A program made the translations under genes and the position numbers. Below are positions 38,713 to 48,644 of a stretch of 64,000 nucleotides of DNA, piece after piece. Every line of letters begins with the position of its first letter. The stretch's first letter is position 1. The stretch is from Variovorax sp. OAS795. GTDB taxonomy: Bacteria; Pseudomonadota; Gammaproteobacteria; Burkholderiales; Burkholderiaceae_C. The stretch spans positions 2,170,001 through 2,234,000 of the forward strand of contig NZ_JBEPOH010000001.1 in assembly GCF_040546685.1 (NCBI RefSeq), in the 5' to 3' direction. The notes beneath the pieces are model-generated. The model did not search any database. It was not told the DNA's origin and saw nothing but the letters and a program-made list of their open reading frames with translations.

Positions 38713-39492
38713 TCAGAAAGTGCCGTGCCGGCCCGCGCCCTGAACGAAGCGCCGGGCGCCGGCCGCGCCCTCGGCCGCGACGATCGGCACGCCCAGGCGG
38801 CCTTCCTGCCGCAGTGCCTCGGCCAGCGGCAAGTCCCATTGTGCATAGGCGGAATGGCGGTCCGCCAGCATGCATTGCTGGGGAAAGGACGCGATCTCGT
38901 GCGCCAGCGCTTCCGCCGCCTGGCGCGACTGGCCGCGGGGCACCACGCGGTCGACGAGGCCCATCGCGCCCGCCTCCCTGGCGTCCACGGCCCTGCCGGT
39001 CAGGATGAGGTCGAGTGCGCGGCCCATGCCGACGAGGCGCGGCAGCCGAACCGTTCCGCCATCGATCAGCGGCACGCCCCAGCGCCGGCAGAACACCCCG
39101 AGCACGGCGTCTTCCTCGGCCACGCGCAGGTCGGCCAAGAGCGCGAGTTCCAGCCCGCCGGCCACCGCATGGCCGCTGATGGCGGCGATCAGCGGTTTTG
39201 AAAGCGCCATGCGGGTGGGGCCCATCGGAGCGGAGCCGCCGCCTTCGGGATCGAGTTCATTGCGCCGGGCCGGATCGCCGACCGCGCCCAGGTCGGCGCC
39301 CGCGCAGAAAGTGCCGTGTTCGCCCCACAGCACGGCGACACGCTGACTGTCGTCGGCCTCGAAGCGTTCGAAGGCGGCGCGCAGCGCATCGGCCATGGGA
39401 CGGTCGACGGCGTTGCGCTGCCTCTGGCGGCTCATGACGATGGTGCTGACCGGCCCATCGGTCTCGGTTCGGACGCTGGCGGAGGTGTTCAT
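38713..39492 (-). CDS. Enoyl-CoA hydratase/isomerase family protein
   Basis: The 259-residue crotonase-fold protein has oxyanion-hole segments 'GTFCAGADLGAVGD' and 'SGHAVAGGLELALLADLRVA'. It belongs to a branch with 'RWGVPLIDGGTVRLPRLVG', where the usual second catalytic Glu is replaced by Asp. Enoyl-CoA hydration is the family default, but the substrate is unknown. Confidence 0.86.
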   Translation of the reverse strand: MNTSASVRTETDGPVSTIVMSRQRQRNAVDRPMADALRAAFERFEADDSQRVAVLWGEHGTFCAGADLGAVGDPARRNELDPEGGGSAPMGPTRMALSKPLIAAISGHAVAGGLELALLADLRVAEEDAVLGVFCRRWGVPLIDGGTVRLPRLVGMGRALDLILTGRAVDAREAGAMGLVDRVVPRGQSRQAAEALAHEIASFPQQCMLADRHSAYAQWDLPLAEALRQEGRLGVPIVAAEGAAGARRFVQGAGRHGTF

Positions 39493-39520
39493 GGCCGAAG
39501 GGTAAGCCCGCCAACGGAAA

Positions 39521-39540
39521 AAGGCTCCTTGCGGAGCCTT
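39521..39540 (-). terminator. Rho-independent terminator of efp
   Basis: On the minus strand AAGGCTCC-GCAA-GGAGCCTT is followed by TTTCC. It lies about 35 bp after the efp stop and just upstream of the hydratase gene's start. Confidence 0.8.
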
Positions 39541-39573
39541 TTCGTGATGCGCCGGCCAGCCGGCCGGAAGCGC

Positions 39574-40128
39574 TCAGACGCGCTTGCGGTATTCGCCGGT
39601 GCGGGTGTCGATCTCGATCTTGTCGCCTTGCGCAACGAAGAGCGGCACCGGCACTTCGAAGCCGGTGGCGATCTTGGCGGGCTTCATGACCTTGCCCGAG
39701 GTGTCGCCCTTGACGGCCGGCTCGGTCCAGGTGATTTCGCGCTCGACGCTGGTGGGCAGTTCGACCGAAATGGCCTTGCCGTCGTAGAACACCACTTCGA
39801 CCGCCATGCCGTCTTCGAGGTAGTTGAGGGCGTCGCCCATGTTCTCGGCTTCGACTTCGTACTGGTTGTACTCGGTGTCCATGCAGACGTACATCGGGTC
39901 GGCGAAGTAGGAGTAGGTGCACTCCTTCTTGTCGAGCACGATCTGGTCGATCTTGTCGTCGGCCTTGAAGACCACTTCGGTGTTGAAGTTGGCGATCAGG
40001 CTCTTGAGCTTCATGCGCACGGTGGCGGAATTGCGGCCGCCGCGGCTGTATTCGGTCTTCAGGACGACCATCGGGTCCTTGCCGTGCATGATGACGTTGC
40101 CGGCGCGGATTTCTTGAGCGATTTTCAT
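39574..40128 (-). CDS. efp: Elongation factor P (arginine-32 type)
   Basis: The 184-residue, three-domain EF-P has '[18 protein letters not shown]' at the tip loop, with Arg32 where E. coli has Lys34. In Neisseria, Pseudomonas and betaproteobacteria this Arg is rhamnosylated by EarP, and the modification is needed to rescue ribosomes at polyproline. earP lies directly upstream on the same strand, which fits. The poly-Pro TonB encoded at 62721 is a natural client in this same window. Confidence 0.96.
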   Translation of the reverse strand: MKIAQEIRAGNVIMHGKDPMVVLKTEYSRGGRNSATVRMKLKSLIANFNTEVVFKADDKIDQIVLDKKECTYSYFADPMYVCMDTEYNQYEVEAENMGDALNYLEDGMAVEVVFYDGKAISVELPTSVEREITWTEPAVKGDTSGKVMKPAKIATGFEVPVPLFVAQGDKIEIDTRTGEYRKRV

Positions 40129-40303
40129 GTCAGGTTCTCTGGATGTTGGCCGCTCGGTGCACGGGGCCATCGGCGACGCTTGCAGTGTTGCAAAAGCCCT
40201 TGCCGAGCGTGATTGGCCCCGCGGTACATGTCCCGCGGCAGGTTTGGCGGACAGCATCTCGGATCTGTGTAAATCCGGGCCGAAATCCGCAAAGCCCGCT
40301 ATT

Positions 40304-41404
40304 TTAGCTTTTTCCGGCGACCAGATGCCGCAATTGCGTGACCAGGTCTTGCTGGGAGCACAGCTTTTCGCGCGCCGCCTGCGCGGTTTCGCGCCAAGGG
40401 CCTTCGGTTTCCGCAGGGGGCAGGGGAGCGTCCCCGAAGCCATTCCAGGCGTGGTGGAACTGGCGCAGCGTGGGAGGCGCGCCAATCCAGTCCAGCCACG
40501 CCCCCAGCTTCACGTGGTGCGCGTCGTCGTCCTGCGGATAGATCTGCCAGACCAAAGGAGCGCCGGCCCAGAGCGCGCGCACGAGCGAATCCTCGCCGCG
40601 CACGAAGTTCAGGTCGCAGGCCCACAGGAGATGGTCGAAATCGAACTGCGTGAGGTAGGGCAGGTACGAAATCGACAGCGCGCCGAAGCCTTGCGGCGAC
40701 CGGCCGGCGGGCAATTCCGGGCTCGCGAAGAAGGCGCCCAGTGCGTGCGCCGCGCGGCCGGACGTCACCAGGAGCCGCGTTGGCTCGGTACCGGCAGCCA
40801 GCTGCTCGAGCAGCTGGGCCAGCGCGGGCGGCTCGTAGCAGAAGAGGGAGACGAGGCACTCGCCCTCCCGCCAGGGGATGTCATGCGCAGCGAGCCATTG
40901 CGCGCGATCGAAGCGCGCCCGGCGCTCCAGCAGGCCGGGCTCCCGCAGCAGCCCTCCGGTGGCGGGCGTGAAGCCCGGGTAGAAAAAGCGCTTGGTCAGC
41001 CCCGCGCCCGGCCCCTTGAAGACGGGGGAGGGCAAGCCGTGCAGCCGCTCCACATAGGGCTCGGCCGAGAGGTATTCGAGATTGATCCAGCACCGGGCCG
41101 GCGCGCCTTCGGCCGGAGCCTCGGCGAATCGCGCGACCAGTTCGGGCGCCGGGTCGCAGCCGAAGGCTTCGATCAGCACGTCGGGCGGCGGGGCCGCCGC
41201 GGCCCGGGCGACGGCGGCGGGGTCGAGCCAATCGACCACGCGCACGCCGTCGCAGCCCGTGGGCGCCATCCAGCGCAGTGCCGTGGCATCGTCGATCCAC
41301 AGGCGCACGCGCTCGCCGAGGGCCGCCAACTGGCTGGCCAGCCGCCAGCACACGCCCAGGTCGCCGTGGTTGTCGATCACCCTGCAGAAGATGTCCCATT
41401 GCAT
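40304..41404 (-). CDS. earP: EF-P arginine rhamnosyltransferase
   Basis: The 366-residue protein is a GT-B-fold enzyme that attaches rhamnose from dTDP-rhamnose to Arg32 of EF-P. It begins '[20 protein letters not shown]', whose Asp residues include the catalytic one known in EarP, and has the nucleotide-sugar site '[20 protein letters not shown]' and '[13 protein letters not shown]'. The start at 41404 matches family N-termini; an ATG at 41446 is in frame but would overlap the uvrC promoter region. It precedes efp by 175 bp and diverges from uvrC. Confidence 0.92.
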   Translation of the reverse strand: MQWDIFCRVIDNHGDLGVCWRLASQLAALGERVRLWIDDATALRWMAPTGCDGVRVVDWLDPAAVARAAAAPPPDVLIEAFGCDPAPELVARFAEAPAEGAPARCWINLEYLSAEPYVERLHGLPSPVFKGPGAGLTKRFFYPGFTPATGGLLREPGLLERRARFDRAQWLAAHDIPWREGECLVSLFCYEPPALAQLLEQLAAGTEPTRLLVTSGRAAHALGAFFASPELPAGRSPQGFGALSISYLPYLTQFDFDHLLWACDLNFVRGEDSLVRALWAGAPLVWQIYPQDDDAHHVKLGAWLDWIGAPPTLRQFHHAWNGFGDAPLPPAETEGPWRETAQAAREKLCSQQDLVTQLRHLVAGKS

Positions 41405-41454
41405 GGGTGGGAGTGTGCCTTTCTTCGGGGTCGCGACACGCCACAATAGCCGCC

Positions 41455-43416
41455 ATGTCAGATGTGCATTCCGATCAATTGCTCAGCGAAGTCGCTGCCT
41501 TGCCGCAGCTGCCGGGCGTCTACCGCTATTTCGATGCCGCCGGCGCGGTGCTCTACGTGGGCAAGGCGCGCAACCTCAAGAAGCGGGTTGCCAACTACTT
41601 CCAGAAGAGCCATGGCGGCACGCGCATCGGCCACATGATCTCGAAGATCGCGCGCATGGAGACCACGGTGGTGCGCTCCGAGGCCGAGGCGCTGCTGCTC
41701 GAGAACAATCTCATCAAGACGCTCAAGCCGCGCTACAACATCCTGTTTCGCGACGACAAGAGCTACCCGTACCTGAAGATCGCCTCGCACGCGTTTCCGC
41801 GCCTGGCGTACTACCGCGGCGCGGTCGACAAGAAGCACCGCTACTTCGGGCCGTATCCGAGCGCCTGGGCGGTGAAGGAATCGATCCAGCTGCTGCAGAA
41901 GGTATTCAAGCTGCGCACCTGCGAAGACACGGTGTACGCCAACCGCACGCGGCCCTGCCTGCTGTACCAGATCAAGCGCTGCACCGGGCCGTGCGTCGGC
42001 TACATCACGCCCGAAGCCTATGCGCAGGACGTGGCGAGCGCCGAGGCCTTCCTGATGGGCGACACGCAGCTGGTGCTGTCCAAGCTCGAGGCGCGCATGA
42101 CCGAGCACGCCGAAAAGCTCGAGTTCGAGCAGGCCGCCGAGCTGCGCAACCAGATGTCGGCAATCTCGCGCGTGCTGCACCAGCAGTCGATCGAGATCGC
42201 TTCGGACAAGGATGTGGACATCCTCGCCGTCAAGGTGCAGGGCGGCAAGGCCTGCGTCAACCTGGCGATGGTGCGCGGCGGCCGCCACCTGGGCGACCGG
42301 GCGTACTTTCCCGTGCATGTGGAAGACGCCGCGCAGATCCACCACGGCGAACTCGATGCGGAGGAGGGCGCACTGCCCGTGCCGGCGGACCCGATCGAGG
42401 TGCAGGTGCTCGAAGCCTTCATCGCCCAGCACTACATCGACGTGCCGGTGCCCGCCACGCTGGTGCTGAGCCATCTCGTCGGCCGCGAGCTGATCGAGGC
42501 GATCTCGCAGCAGGCCGGCGGGCGGGTGACGGCCGTGTTCCAGCCGCGCGAGCAGCGGCGGCACTGGCTCGAAATGGCGGAGACCAACGCCGGCCTGCAA
42601 CTTGCGCGTCTGCTGGCCGAAGAGGGCTCGCAGCAGGCGCGAACCCGCGCGCTGGCCGATGCGCTGGAGCTCGCGCCCGACGACCTCGACAACTTCCGCA
42701 TTGAATGCTTCGACATCTCGCACACCGCGGGCGAGGCCACCCAGGCCTCCTGCGTGGTGTTCGAGCACCACACGATGCAGAACCGCGAATACCGGCGCTA
42801 CAACATCGAGGGCATCACGCCGGGCGACGACTACGCCGCCATGCGCCAGGTGCTGCACCGCCGCTACGGCAAGCTGGCCGAGGCCATGGCGGCCGAAAGC
42901 GATGCGCCGCCCATGGGCGATGCTGCCGGCGTCGGCAGCGACGCGCCTCCAAGGACCAAGGCCGCGCGCATGCCCGACCTGGTGCTGGTGGACGGCGGCA
43001 AGGGCCAGGTCTCGATGGCGCGCGAGGTGTTCAGCGAACTGGGGCTGGCGCTGTCGCTCATCGTGGGTGTCGAGAAGGGCGAAGGCCGCAAGGTCGGGCT
43101 CGAGGAACTGGTGTTTGCGGACGGCCGCGAGAAGGTCTACCTGGGCAAGGATTCCGCAGCGCTCATGCTGGTTGCCCAGATCCGCGACGAGGCGCACCGC
43201 TTCGCCATCACCGGCATGCGCGCCAAGCGCGCGAAGGTGCGCGTGGGCGGCAGCCAGCTCGAAGACATTCCTGGCATCGGGCCGAAGCGCCGCGCGCGAT
43301 TGCTGCAGCGTTTTGGCGGAATCCGCGGCGTGGCGGCCGCAAGCGTCGAGGACATCGCCTCGGTCGAAGGCATTGCCACCGACCTGGCCGAGGAAATCTA
43401 CCGCGCACTGCACTAG
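41455..43416 (+). CDS. uvrC: Excinuclease ABC subunit C
   Basis: The 653-residue protein has the GIY-YIG nuclease domain (about 14-92; '[20 protein letters not shown]'), a Cys-rich region ('[17 protein letters not shown]'), the UVR motif near 200-235, the RNase H-like domain ('[20 protein letters not shown]', '[13 protein letters not shown]') and C-terminal HhH motifs ('[20 protein letters not shown]'). It makes both cuts around DNA lesions with UvrB. A CACAAT box (41442-41447) seven bases before the ATG suggests a very short or absent leader. Confidence 0.96.
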   Translation: MSDVHSDQLLSEVAALPQLPGVYRYFDAAGAVLYVGKARNLKKRVANYFQKSHGGTRIGHMISKIARMETTVVRSEAEALLLENNLIKTLKPRYNILFRDDKSYPYLKIASHAFPRLAYYRGAVDKKHRYFGPYPSAWAVKESIQLLQKVFKLRTCEDTVYANRTRPCLLYQIKRCTGPCVGYITPEAYAQDVASAEAFLMGDTQLVLSKLEARMTEHAEKLEFEQAAELRNQMSAISRVLHQQSIEIASDKDVDILAVKVQGGKACVNLAMVRGGRHLGDRAYFPVHVEDAAQIHHGELDAEEGALPVPADPIEVQVLEAFIAQHYIDVPVPATLVLSHLVGRELIEAISQQAGGRVTAVFQPREQRRHWLEMAETNAGLQLARLLAEEGSQQARTRALADALELAPDDLDNFRIECFDISHTAGEATQASCVVFEHHTMQNREYRRYNIEGITPGDDYAAMRQVLHRRYGKLAEAMAAESDAPPMGDAAGVGSDAPPRTKAARMPDLVLVDGGKGQVSMAREVFSELGLALSLIVGVEKGEGRKVGLEELVFADGREKVYLGKDSAALMLVAQIRDEAHRFAITGMRAKRAKVRVGGSQLEDIPGIGPKRRARLLQRFGGIRGVAAASVEDIASVEGIATDLAEEIYRALH

Positions 43417-43470
43417 CCCGATTGCCCCCGGGCTTTCGGCGCGCCGCGTGTGCATGACACAATCGCCCGC

Positions 43471-44037
43471 ATGTTCTGGACCCTCCCGACCATCATGACC
43501 TGGACGCGCATCGTCGCGATTCCATTGATCGTTGGTGTGTTCTACCTGCCGATGGCCGAGCCGATGCGCAACCTGATTGCCACGGTGATGTTCATCGTCT
43601 TTGCCGCCACCGACTGGCTCGACGGCTACCTCGCGCGCAAGCTGAACCAGACCTCGTCCTTCGGCGCCTTCCTCGATCCGGTGGCCGACAAGTTCCTGGT
43701 GTGCGCCGCGCTGCTGGTGCTGGTGCACCTGCAGCGCGCCGATGTGTTCGTGGCGCTGATCATCATCGGGCGCGAGATCGCCATCTCTGCGCTGCGCGAA
43801 TGGATGGCACGAATCGGCGCCGGCAAGAGCGTGGCGGTCCACATGATCGGCAAGGTCAAGACGACCGTGCAGATGGTCGCGATTCCGTTCCTGCTCTATG
43901 ACGGGCATCTGTTCAAGGTCATCGACACGGGCCTCTGGGGCCAATGGCTGATCTGGATCTCGGCGGTGCTTACCGTGTGGTCGATGGTCTATTACCTGCA
44001 AAAGGCCATCCCCGAGATCAGGGCCCACAGCAAATGA
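43471..44037 (+). CDS. pgsA: CDP-diacylglycerol-glycerol-3-phosphate 3-phosphatidyltransferase
   Basis: The 188-residue membrane protein has the CDP-alcohol phosphotransferase motif 'TDWLDGYLARKLNQTSSFGA' followed by 'FLDPVADK' (D-G-x2-A-R ... G-x3-D-x3-D). It makes phosphatidylglycerophosphate. The start at 43471 gives the usual 'MFWTLPTIMTWTRIVAIPL'. CACAAT (43458-43463) lies seven bases upstream. Its stop overlaps the next gene (ATGA). Confidence 0.93.
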   Translation: MFWTLPTIMTWTRIVAIPLIVGVFYLPMAEPMRNLIATVMFIVFAATDWLDGYLARKLNQTSSFGAFLDPVADKFLVCAALLVLVHLQRADVFVALIIIGREIAISALREWMARIGAGKSVAVHMIGKVKTTVQMVAIPFLLYDGHLFKVIDTGLWGQWLIWISAVLTVWSMVYYLQKAIPEIRAHSK

Positions 44038-44930
44038 CGGCGGCGGTTGCCGTACCCGGTCCGGGCGGCTCGGGCTGGCTGCGGGCCATGCCGGCGGTCT
44101 TCGTGCTGATCTGGAGCACGGGTTTCATCGTGGCGCGCTATGGCATGCCCTTTGCGCCGCCGCTCAAGTTCCTGGCCGTGCGCTATGCGCTTTCCCTCGT
44201 GTGCTTCGGCATCTGGGTCGCGCTCGCGCGGGTCGCCTGGCCCAAGGAGCGCGCGCAGTGGGGGCACCTGGCGGCCACCGGCGTGCTGATGCAGGCGGGT
44301 TACCTGGGCGGCGTATGGGCTGCGGTGCACGCCGGCATGGGCGCCGGCCTGGTGGCGCTGCTGGTCGGCATCCAGCCGGTGCTGACCGCCATCTGGCTCT
44401 CGTTCAACGGCGGGCGCATCTCCAGGCGCCAATGGGCCGGGCTGGTCCTCGGGTTTGCGGGCCTGGTGCTCGTGGTATCCCGCAAGTTCGGGCAGGGTTC
44501 CGAGGTCAGCGCATTGACCATGGGGCTCGCCGTGATGGCGCTGCTTTCGATCACCGCGGGCACGCTGTACCAGAAGCGCTTCGTCGCGCCCTGCGACGTT
44601 CGCAGCGCAAGCGCCGTGCAGATGGCGGCGGCGCTGGCCGTGTCCTTGCCTTTCGCGCTGATGGAGACCCAGGCCATCGAATGGAACGCCTACTCGATGG
44701 GCGCCATGGCGTGGTCGGTGCTGGCGCTCTCGCTCGGCGGCAGTTCGCTGCTCTACATGCTGATCCAGCGCGGCACGGCCACCGCGGTCACGAGCCTGCT
44801 CTACCTGGTGCCTCCCTGCACGGCGGTCATGGCCTGGCTGCTGTTCGCGGAGCCGATCACCCTGGTGACGCTGCTCGGCATCGGGCTCACCGCCGCGGGC
44901 GTCAGCCTGGTGGTCCGCAGCGAGCGCTGA
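44034..44930 (+). CDS. DMT-superfamily (EamA) transporter
   Basis: The 298-residue protein has ten hydrophobic segments and two EamA repeats; 'MPAVFVLIWSTGFIVARYGM' is the typical first helix. Such proteins move metabolites across the inner membrane; the substrate is unknown. Translationally coupled to pgsA. Confidence 0.86.
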   Translation: MTAAVAVPGPGGSGWLRAMPAVFVLIWSTGFIVARYGMPFAPPLKFLAVRYALSLVCFGIWVALARVAWPKERAQWGHLAATGVLMQAGYLGGVWAAVHAGMGAGLVALLVGIQPVLTAIWLSFNGGRISRRQWAGLVLGFAGLVLVVSRKFGQGSEVSALTMGLAVMALLSITAGTLYQKRFVAPCDVRSASAVQMAAALAVSLPFALMETQAIEWNAYSMGAMAWSVLALSLGGSSLLYMLIQRGTATAVTSLLYLVPPCTAVMAWLLFAEPITLVTLLGIGLTAAGVSLVVRSER

Positions 44931-44949
44931 CCCGGCGCCTACCTATTGC

Positions 44950-45912
44950 TCAGCGCGGCGAAGCGGCCTTGCCGGGCTTCCAGGGCTCGCCGCGAAACTG
45001 ATCCGCCAGGTGGTCGAGCAGCAGCCGGACGCGGCGCGGCGTCTTGGGCCGCCAGGGCGCGATCCAGTGGATGTCCGCATCGGGCATGGCGTAGTGGGGC
45101 AGCACGCGCACCAGTTCGCCGGAAGCCAGTTGCGGCGCAATGTCCCACAGGCTGCGCAGCATGATGCCGTGGCCCGCCAGGCACCAGTCGCGCACCATCT
45201 CGCCCGAATTGCTGGTCAGCGGCCCCTGCGCGCGCACGCGCGCGGTGCTGCCGTCGCGCGCGTGGCGCAAGGTCCAGAGCGCAAACTGCCGCTGGTTGAC
45301 TTCGCCGTTCTCGCGCGCCACCAGACAGTCGTGCATGCCGAGCGCCTCCACCGAGGCCGGCATGCCGCGCCGCTCTATATATGCAGGCGAGGCGGCCAGC
45401 ACCCGCTGGTTGCGCGCGATGCGGCGGGTCACCCAGTCGGCCTCGCGGCGCTGCTGCACGGCCCAGAGCCAGAGCGCACCGTCGTAGCCTTCGGCGCCGA
45501 GATCGGGCAGCCGCTCGGTCAGCAGCAGTTCGATCTGCAGCGCGGGATGGCGCGCCTGGAACGTGGCCAGCGCGGGGCCGAGCCAACGCCGGCCAAAACC
45601 GAACGTGGCCGCCAGCCGGATGTTGCCGACGAGTTCGTTCTGTCGTTCGCCCAGTTCGCTTTCCAGCGCCGCAAAGCCTTCGAGCAATGTCCTGGCGTGA
45701 AGGCAGACAGCCTCACCCTCGGCCGTGACGCTGAGCCGGCGCGTGGTGCGTTCGAACAAGCGCTGCCCCAGCCTGGCTTCGAGCGAGCCCAGCCGCTTGG
45801 TGACCACCGAGGGCACGACATCGAGCGTGGCCGACGCGCCCGCGAGGCTTCCCTGCTCGCGTATGGCCAGCACAAGTTCCAGGTCGCCACGGTCCATCGC
45901 CAACTGATTCAT
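44950..45912 (-). CDS. LysR-family transcriptional regulator
   Basis: The 320-residue protein has the LysR winged helix ('LELVLAIREQGSLAGASATL', 'VTKRLGSLEARLGQRLFERT') and an effector domain. The start is 45912, with a second ATG at 45897 equally possible. It is divergent from the haloacetate-dehalogenase-like gene, with 70 bp between them, and may control it and the dehydrogenase after it. Confidence 0.88.
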   Translation of the reverse strand: MNQLAMDRGDLELVLAIREQGSLAGASATLDVVPSVVTKRLGSLEARLGQRLFERTTRRLSVTAEGEAVCLHARTLLEGFAALESELGERQNELVGNIRLAATFGFGRRWLGPALATFQARHPALQIELLLTERLPDLGAEGYDGALWLWAVQQRREADWVTRRIARNQRVLAASPAYIERRGMPASVEALGMHDCLVARENGEVNQRQFALWTLRHARDGSTARVRAQGPLTSNSGEMVRDWCLAGHGIMLRSLWDIAPQLASGELVRVLPHYAMPDADIHWIAPWRPKTPRRVRLLLDHLADQFRGEPWKPGKAASPR

Positions 45913-45982
45913 GCCAATTCGGAAAGTATGAATTGGCTGATTGTTGCTTGATGGCCGCATGTGCGCAACGCACAATCGCCGC

Positions 45983-46894
45983 GTGACTGCTTCATTCTTC
46001 GACTTTCCCCCATTCGACATCGAGCGCGACGGCGTGCGCGTGCACGGCCGCATCGGCGGGCGAGGCGCGCCGTTGCTTCTCCTCCATGGCCATCCGCAGA
46101 CACACCTCATCTGGCATCGCGTGGCACCTGCGCTGGCCGAGCGGTTCACGGTGGTCGCGCTCGACCTGCGCGGCTACGGCGACTCGGGCCGTCCCGCGGA
46201 CGATGCCGCCCACAACGCCTACAGCAAGCGCGAAATGGCGCTCGATGCGCTCGCCGCCATGCGCCACCATGGCTTCGAGCGCTTCGGCGTGCTGGCCCAT
46301 GACCGCGGCGCGCGGGTGGCGCACCGGCTGGCCGTGGACCACGCGGCGGCCGTCGATCGCATGTTGCTGCTGGACATCGCACCCACGCTGGCGATGTACG
46401 AGAACACCACCGAGGCATTTGCCCGCGCCTATTGGCACTGGTTCTTCCTGGTCCAGCCGCCGCCGCTGCCGGAGGCGCTGATTGCTTCCGATCCCGCGCG
46501 TTTCGTGCGCAGCGTGATGGGAGGCCGCCATGCAGGCCTTGCGCCTTTCTCGCCCGAAGTGCTGGCCGAGTACGAGCGCTGCGCAGCCATCGAGGGCACG
46601 GCCGAATCCATCTGCGCCGACTACCGCGCCTCGGCCACCATCGACCTCGCGCACGATCGCGCCGACATTGCCGCGGGCCAGCGCCTCGCGCAGCCGCTTC
46701 GCGTGCTCTGGGGCGAGCACGGCGCGGTGGGCAAATGCTTCGACGTGCTGGCGCTCTGGCGCGAGCGCGCGCTTCAGGTCTCGGGCCGCGCGCTGCCGTG
46801 CGGCCACTACGTTCCCGAGGAAGCCCCGGCCGAGCTGCTCGCCGAGGCACTCCAGTTTTTCACTCCGCTCCAGCAAGAAGGAACCCGATCATGA
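45983..46894 (+). CDS. Alpha/beta hydrolase, fluoroacetate/haloacetate dehalogenase type
   Basis: About 303 residues. The nucleophile Asp107 sits in 'VLAHDRGARVAH'; Arg108 and Arg111 have the same spacing as the carboxylate-binding Args of fluoroacetate dehalogenase. 'HGHPQTHLIW' forms the oxyanion region, 'YWHWFF' supplies the halide-pocket His/Trp and 'CGHYVPEEAP' the catalytic His. The enzyme may hydrolyse a haloacid or a similar small ester. The chosen start is GTG at 45983 because a promoter TTGATG-N17-CACAAT ends six bases before it; an ATG at 45959 lies inside that promoter. Confidence 0.8.
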   Translation: MTASFFDFPPFDIERDGVRVHGRIGGRGAPLLLLHGHPQTHLIWHRVAPALAERFTVVALDLRGYGDSGRPADDAAHNAYSKREMALDALAAMRHHGFERFGVLAHDRGARVAHRLAVDHAAAVDRMLLLDIAPTLAMYENTTEAFARAYWHWFFLVQPPPLPEALIASDPARFVRSVMGGRHAGLAPFSPEVLAEYERCAAIEGTAESICADYRASATIDLAHDRADIAAGQRLAQPLRVLWGEHGAVGKCFDVLALWRERALQVSGRALPCGHYVPEEAPAELLAEALQFFTPLQQEGTRS

Positions 46895-47976
46895 CCACCC
46901 ACAGAATCGCAGTCATCGCCGGCGACGGCATCGGCAAGGAAACCATGCCCGAAGGCCTGCGCGTGATGGATGCCGCGGCGCGCAAGTTCGGCATCGACCT
47001 GAAGTTCGACCACTTCGATTTCTCCAGCTGGGACTACTGCGAGAGGCACGGCAAAATGCTGCCCGACAACTGGAAGGACCAGATCGGCGGGCACGACGCG
47101 ATCTACTTCGGCGCAGTCGGCTGGCCCGAGAAAATCGCCGACCACGTGTCGCTCTGGGGCTCGCTGCTCCTGTTCCGCCGCGAGTTCGACCAGTACATCA
47201 ACCTGCGTCCCGCACGGCTGATGCCGGGCATCACGGCTCCGGTGGTGCGACGCGACGGCACGCCGCGCGCGCCCGGCGAGATCGACATGTACATCGTGCG
47301 CGAAAACACCGAGGGCGAATACTCGAGCATCGGCGGGCGCATGTACGAAGGCACACCGCGCGAGATCGTGGTGCAGGAAACAGTGATGTCGCGCGTAGGC
47401 GTCGACCGCGTGCTCAAGTTCGCATTCGAGCTGGCGCAGTCGCGGCCCAAGAAGCACCTGACCAGCGCCACCAAGTCGAACGGCATCTCGATCACCATGC
47501 CGTACTGGGACGAGCGCGTGGCCGAGATGGCGAAGAACTATCCGGGCGTGGCGCAGGACAAGTTCCACATCGACATTCTCACCGCGCACTTTGTGCAGCG
47601 GCCCGACTTCTTCGACGTGGTGGTGGCGAGCAACCTGTTCGGCGACATCCTCTCCGACCTCGGGCCGGCGTGCACGGGCACCATCGGCATCGCGCCCAGC
47701 GCCAACCTCAACCCGGAGCGCACCACGCCATCGCTGTTCGAGCCAGTGCACGGCTCCGCGCCGGACATCGCGGGCAAGGGCATTGCCAACCCCATCGGAC
47801 AGATCTGGTGCGGCGCGATGATGCTCGAGTTCCTGGGCCACAAGAACGCGCACGACGCGATCCTGGCCACCATCGAAAAGGTACTGGCGCCCCAGAGCGG
47901 CGCACCTCGCACACCCGACATCGGAGGCCGCGCGAGCACCAGCGACCTGGGCAAGGCCATCGCCGAAGCCCTTTGA
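46891..47976 (+). CDS. Tartrate dehydrogenase/decarboxylase or D-malate dehydrogenase-like enzyme
   Basis: The 361-residue beta-decarboxylating dehydrogenase has 'RIAVIAGDGIGKETMPEGLR', the metal-site Asp region 'VVVASNLFGDILSDLGP' and the NAD loop 'FEPVHGSAPDIAGKGIANPI'. 'LLLFRREFDQYINLRPARLM' and 'YIVRENTEGEYSSIGGRMYE' match the tartrate/D-malate group rather than isopropylmalate dehydrogenase. It oxidises tartrate or D-malate with NAD. It starts at the last codon of the hydrolase gene (overlap of 4 bases). Confidence 0.85.
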   Translation: MTTHRIAVIAGDGIGKETMPEGLRVMDAAARKFGIDLKFDHFDFSSWDYCERHGKMLPDNWKDQIGGHDAIYFGAVGWPEKIADHVSLWGSLLLFRREFDQYINLRPARLMPGITAPVVRRDGTPRAPGEIDMYIVRENTEGEYSSIGGRMYEGTPREIVVQETVMSRVGVDRVLKFAFELAQSRPKKHLTSATKSNGISITMPYWDERVAEMAKNYPGVAQDKFHIDILTAHFVQRPDFFDVVVASNLFGDILSDLGPACTGTIGIAPSANLNPERTTPSLFEPVHGSAPDIAGKGIANPIGQIWCGAMMLEFLGHKNAHDAILATIEKVLAPQSGAPRTPDIGGRASTSDLGKAIAEAL

Positions 47977-48041
47977 AATTGAGCCGCGAGAAACGCCCCT
48001 AAAATCGCGCGCTCCGCTGTTCTGCATGGCCTCGTGTCGTA

Positions 48042-48070
48042 TTGACACCCTGCAGACCAGTGGTTGTAAT
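48042..48070 (+). promoter_or_regulatory. Strong sigma-70 promoter for the HU gene
   Basis: TTGACA (48042-48047), 17-bp spacer, TGTAAT (48065-48070). The expected leader is about 113 nt and contains a GGCAGCGCGCTGCC palindrome. This occupies most of the 214-bp gap 47977-48190. Confidence 0.75.
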
Positions 48071-48190
48071 CCTCGCTGGCAGCGCGCTGCCGAGGCGTCA
48101 GTCCTGCCAGGCTTCTTGCGTCGCGTCGTTTCGCGGCCGGCTCGCAGCTGACGAAGCCGACAAACTTTATTTCTTCGACAAGGGGCCCTT

Positions 48191-48463
48191 GTGAACAAGA
48201 CCGAACTGATTGAGCACATCGCAAAAAACGCCGATATTTCCAAGGCAGCCGCTACCCGCGCGCTGGAATCCACCATCGGCGCCATTCGCACCACGCTCAA
48301 AAAAGGCGGCTCGGTGTCGCTTGTCGGTTTCGGCACTTTCGCAGTCGGCAAACGCGCTGCCCGCACGGGCCGCAATCCGCGCACCGGCGACGCGATTAAA
48401 ATCAAGGCAGCCAAGATTCCGAAGTTCCGTCCGGGCAAGGCGCTGAAAGACGCGCTGAACTAA
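48191..48463 (+). CDS. hupB: HU-family DNA-binding protein
   Basis: The 90-residue protein starts with GTG after AAGGGG. '[20 protein letters not shown]' and the arm '[20 protein letters not shown]' with '[20 protein letters not shown]' are those of HU-beta. It bends and compacts DNA as a dimer. tRNA-Val and ppiD follow, as is common in betaproteobacteria. Confidence 0.95.
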   Translation: MNKTELIEHIAKNADISKAAATRALESTIGAIRTTLKKGGSVSLVGFGTFAVGKRAARTGRNPRTGDAIKIKAAKIPKFRPGKALKDALN

Positions 48464-48491
48464 GACGTAGACTCGGAGAGTATTCCCGGTG

Positions 48492-48567
48492 GGGTGCTTA
48501 GCTCAGTTGGTAGAGCGGCGCCCTTACAAGGCGTAGGTCGGGGGTTCGAGCCCCTCAGCACCCACCA
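48492..48567 (+). tRNA. tRNA-Val (anticodon TAC)
   Basis: A full cloverleaf: acceptor GGGTGCT/AGCACCC, D-arm AGCTCAGTTGGTAGAGC, anticodon TAC at 48525-48527, T-arm GGGGGTTCGAGCCCC, discriminator A and encoded CCA. Confidence 0.97.
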
Positions 48568-48580
48568 CCCACCCGATGCA

Positions 48581-48606
48581 AAGGCGAACACTGGTTCGCC
48601 TTTTTT
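48581..48606 (+). terminator. Terminator after tRNA-Val
   Basis: AAGGCGAAC-ACTG-GTTCGCCTT followed by a run of T (48601-48606). Confidence 0.85.
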
Positions 48607-48644
48607 ATTGCCGTCCGACATCCGTCGAAAAAGAGTGTTCAAGC

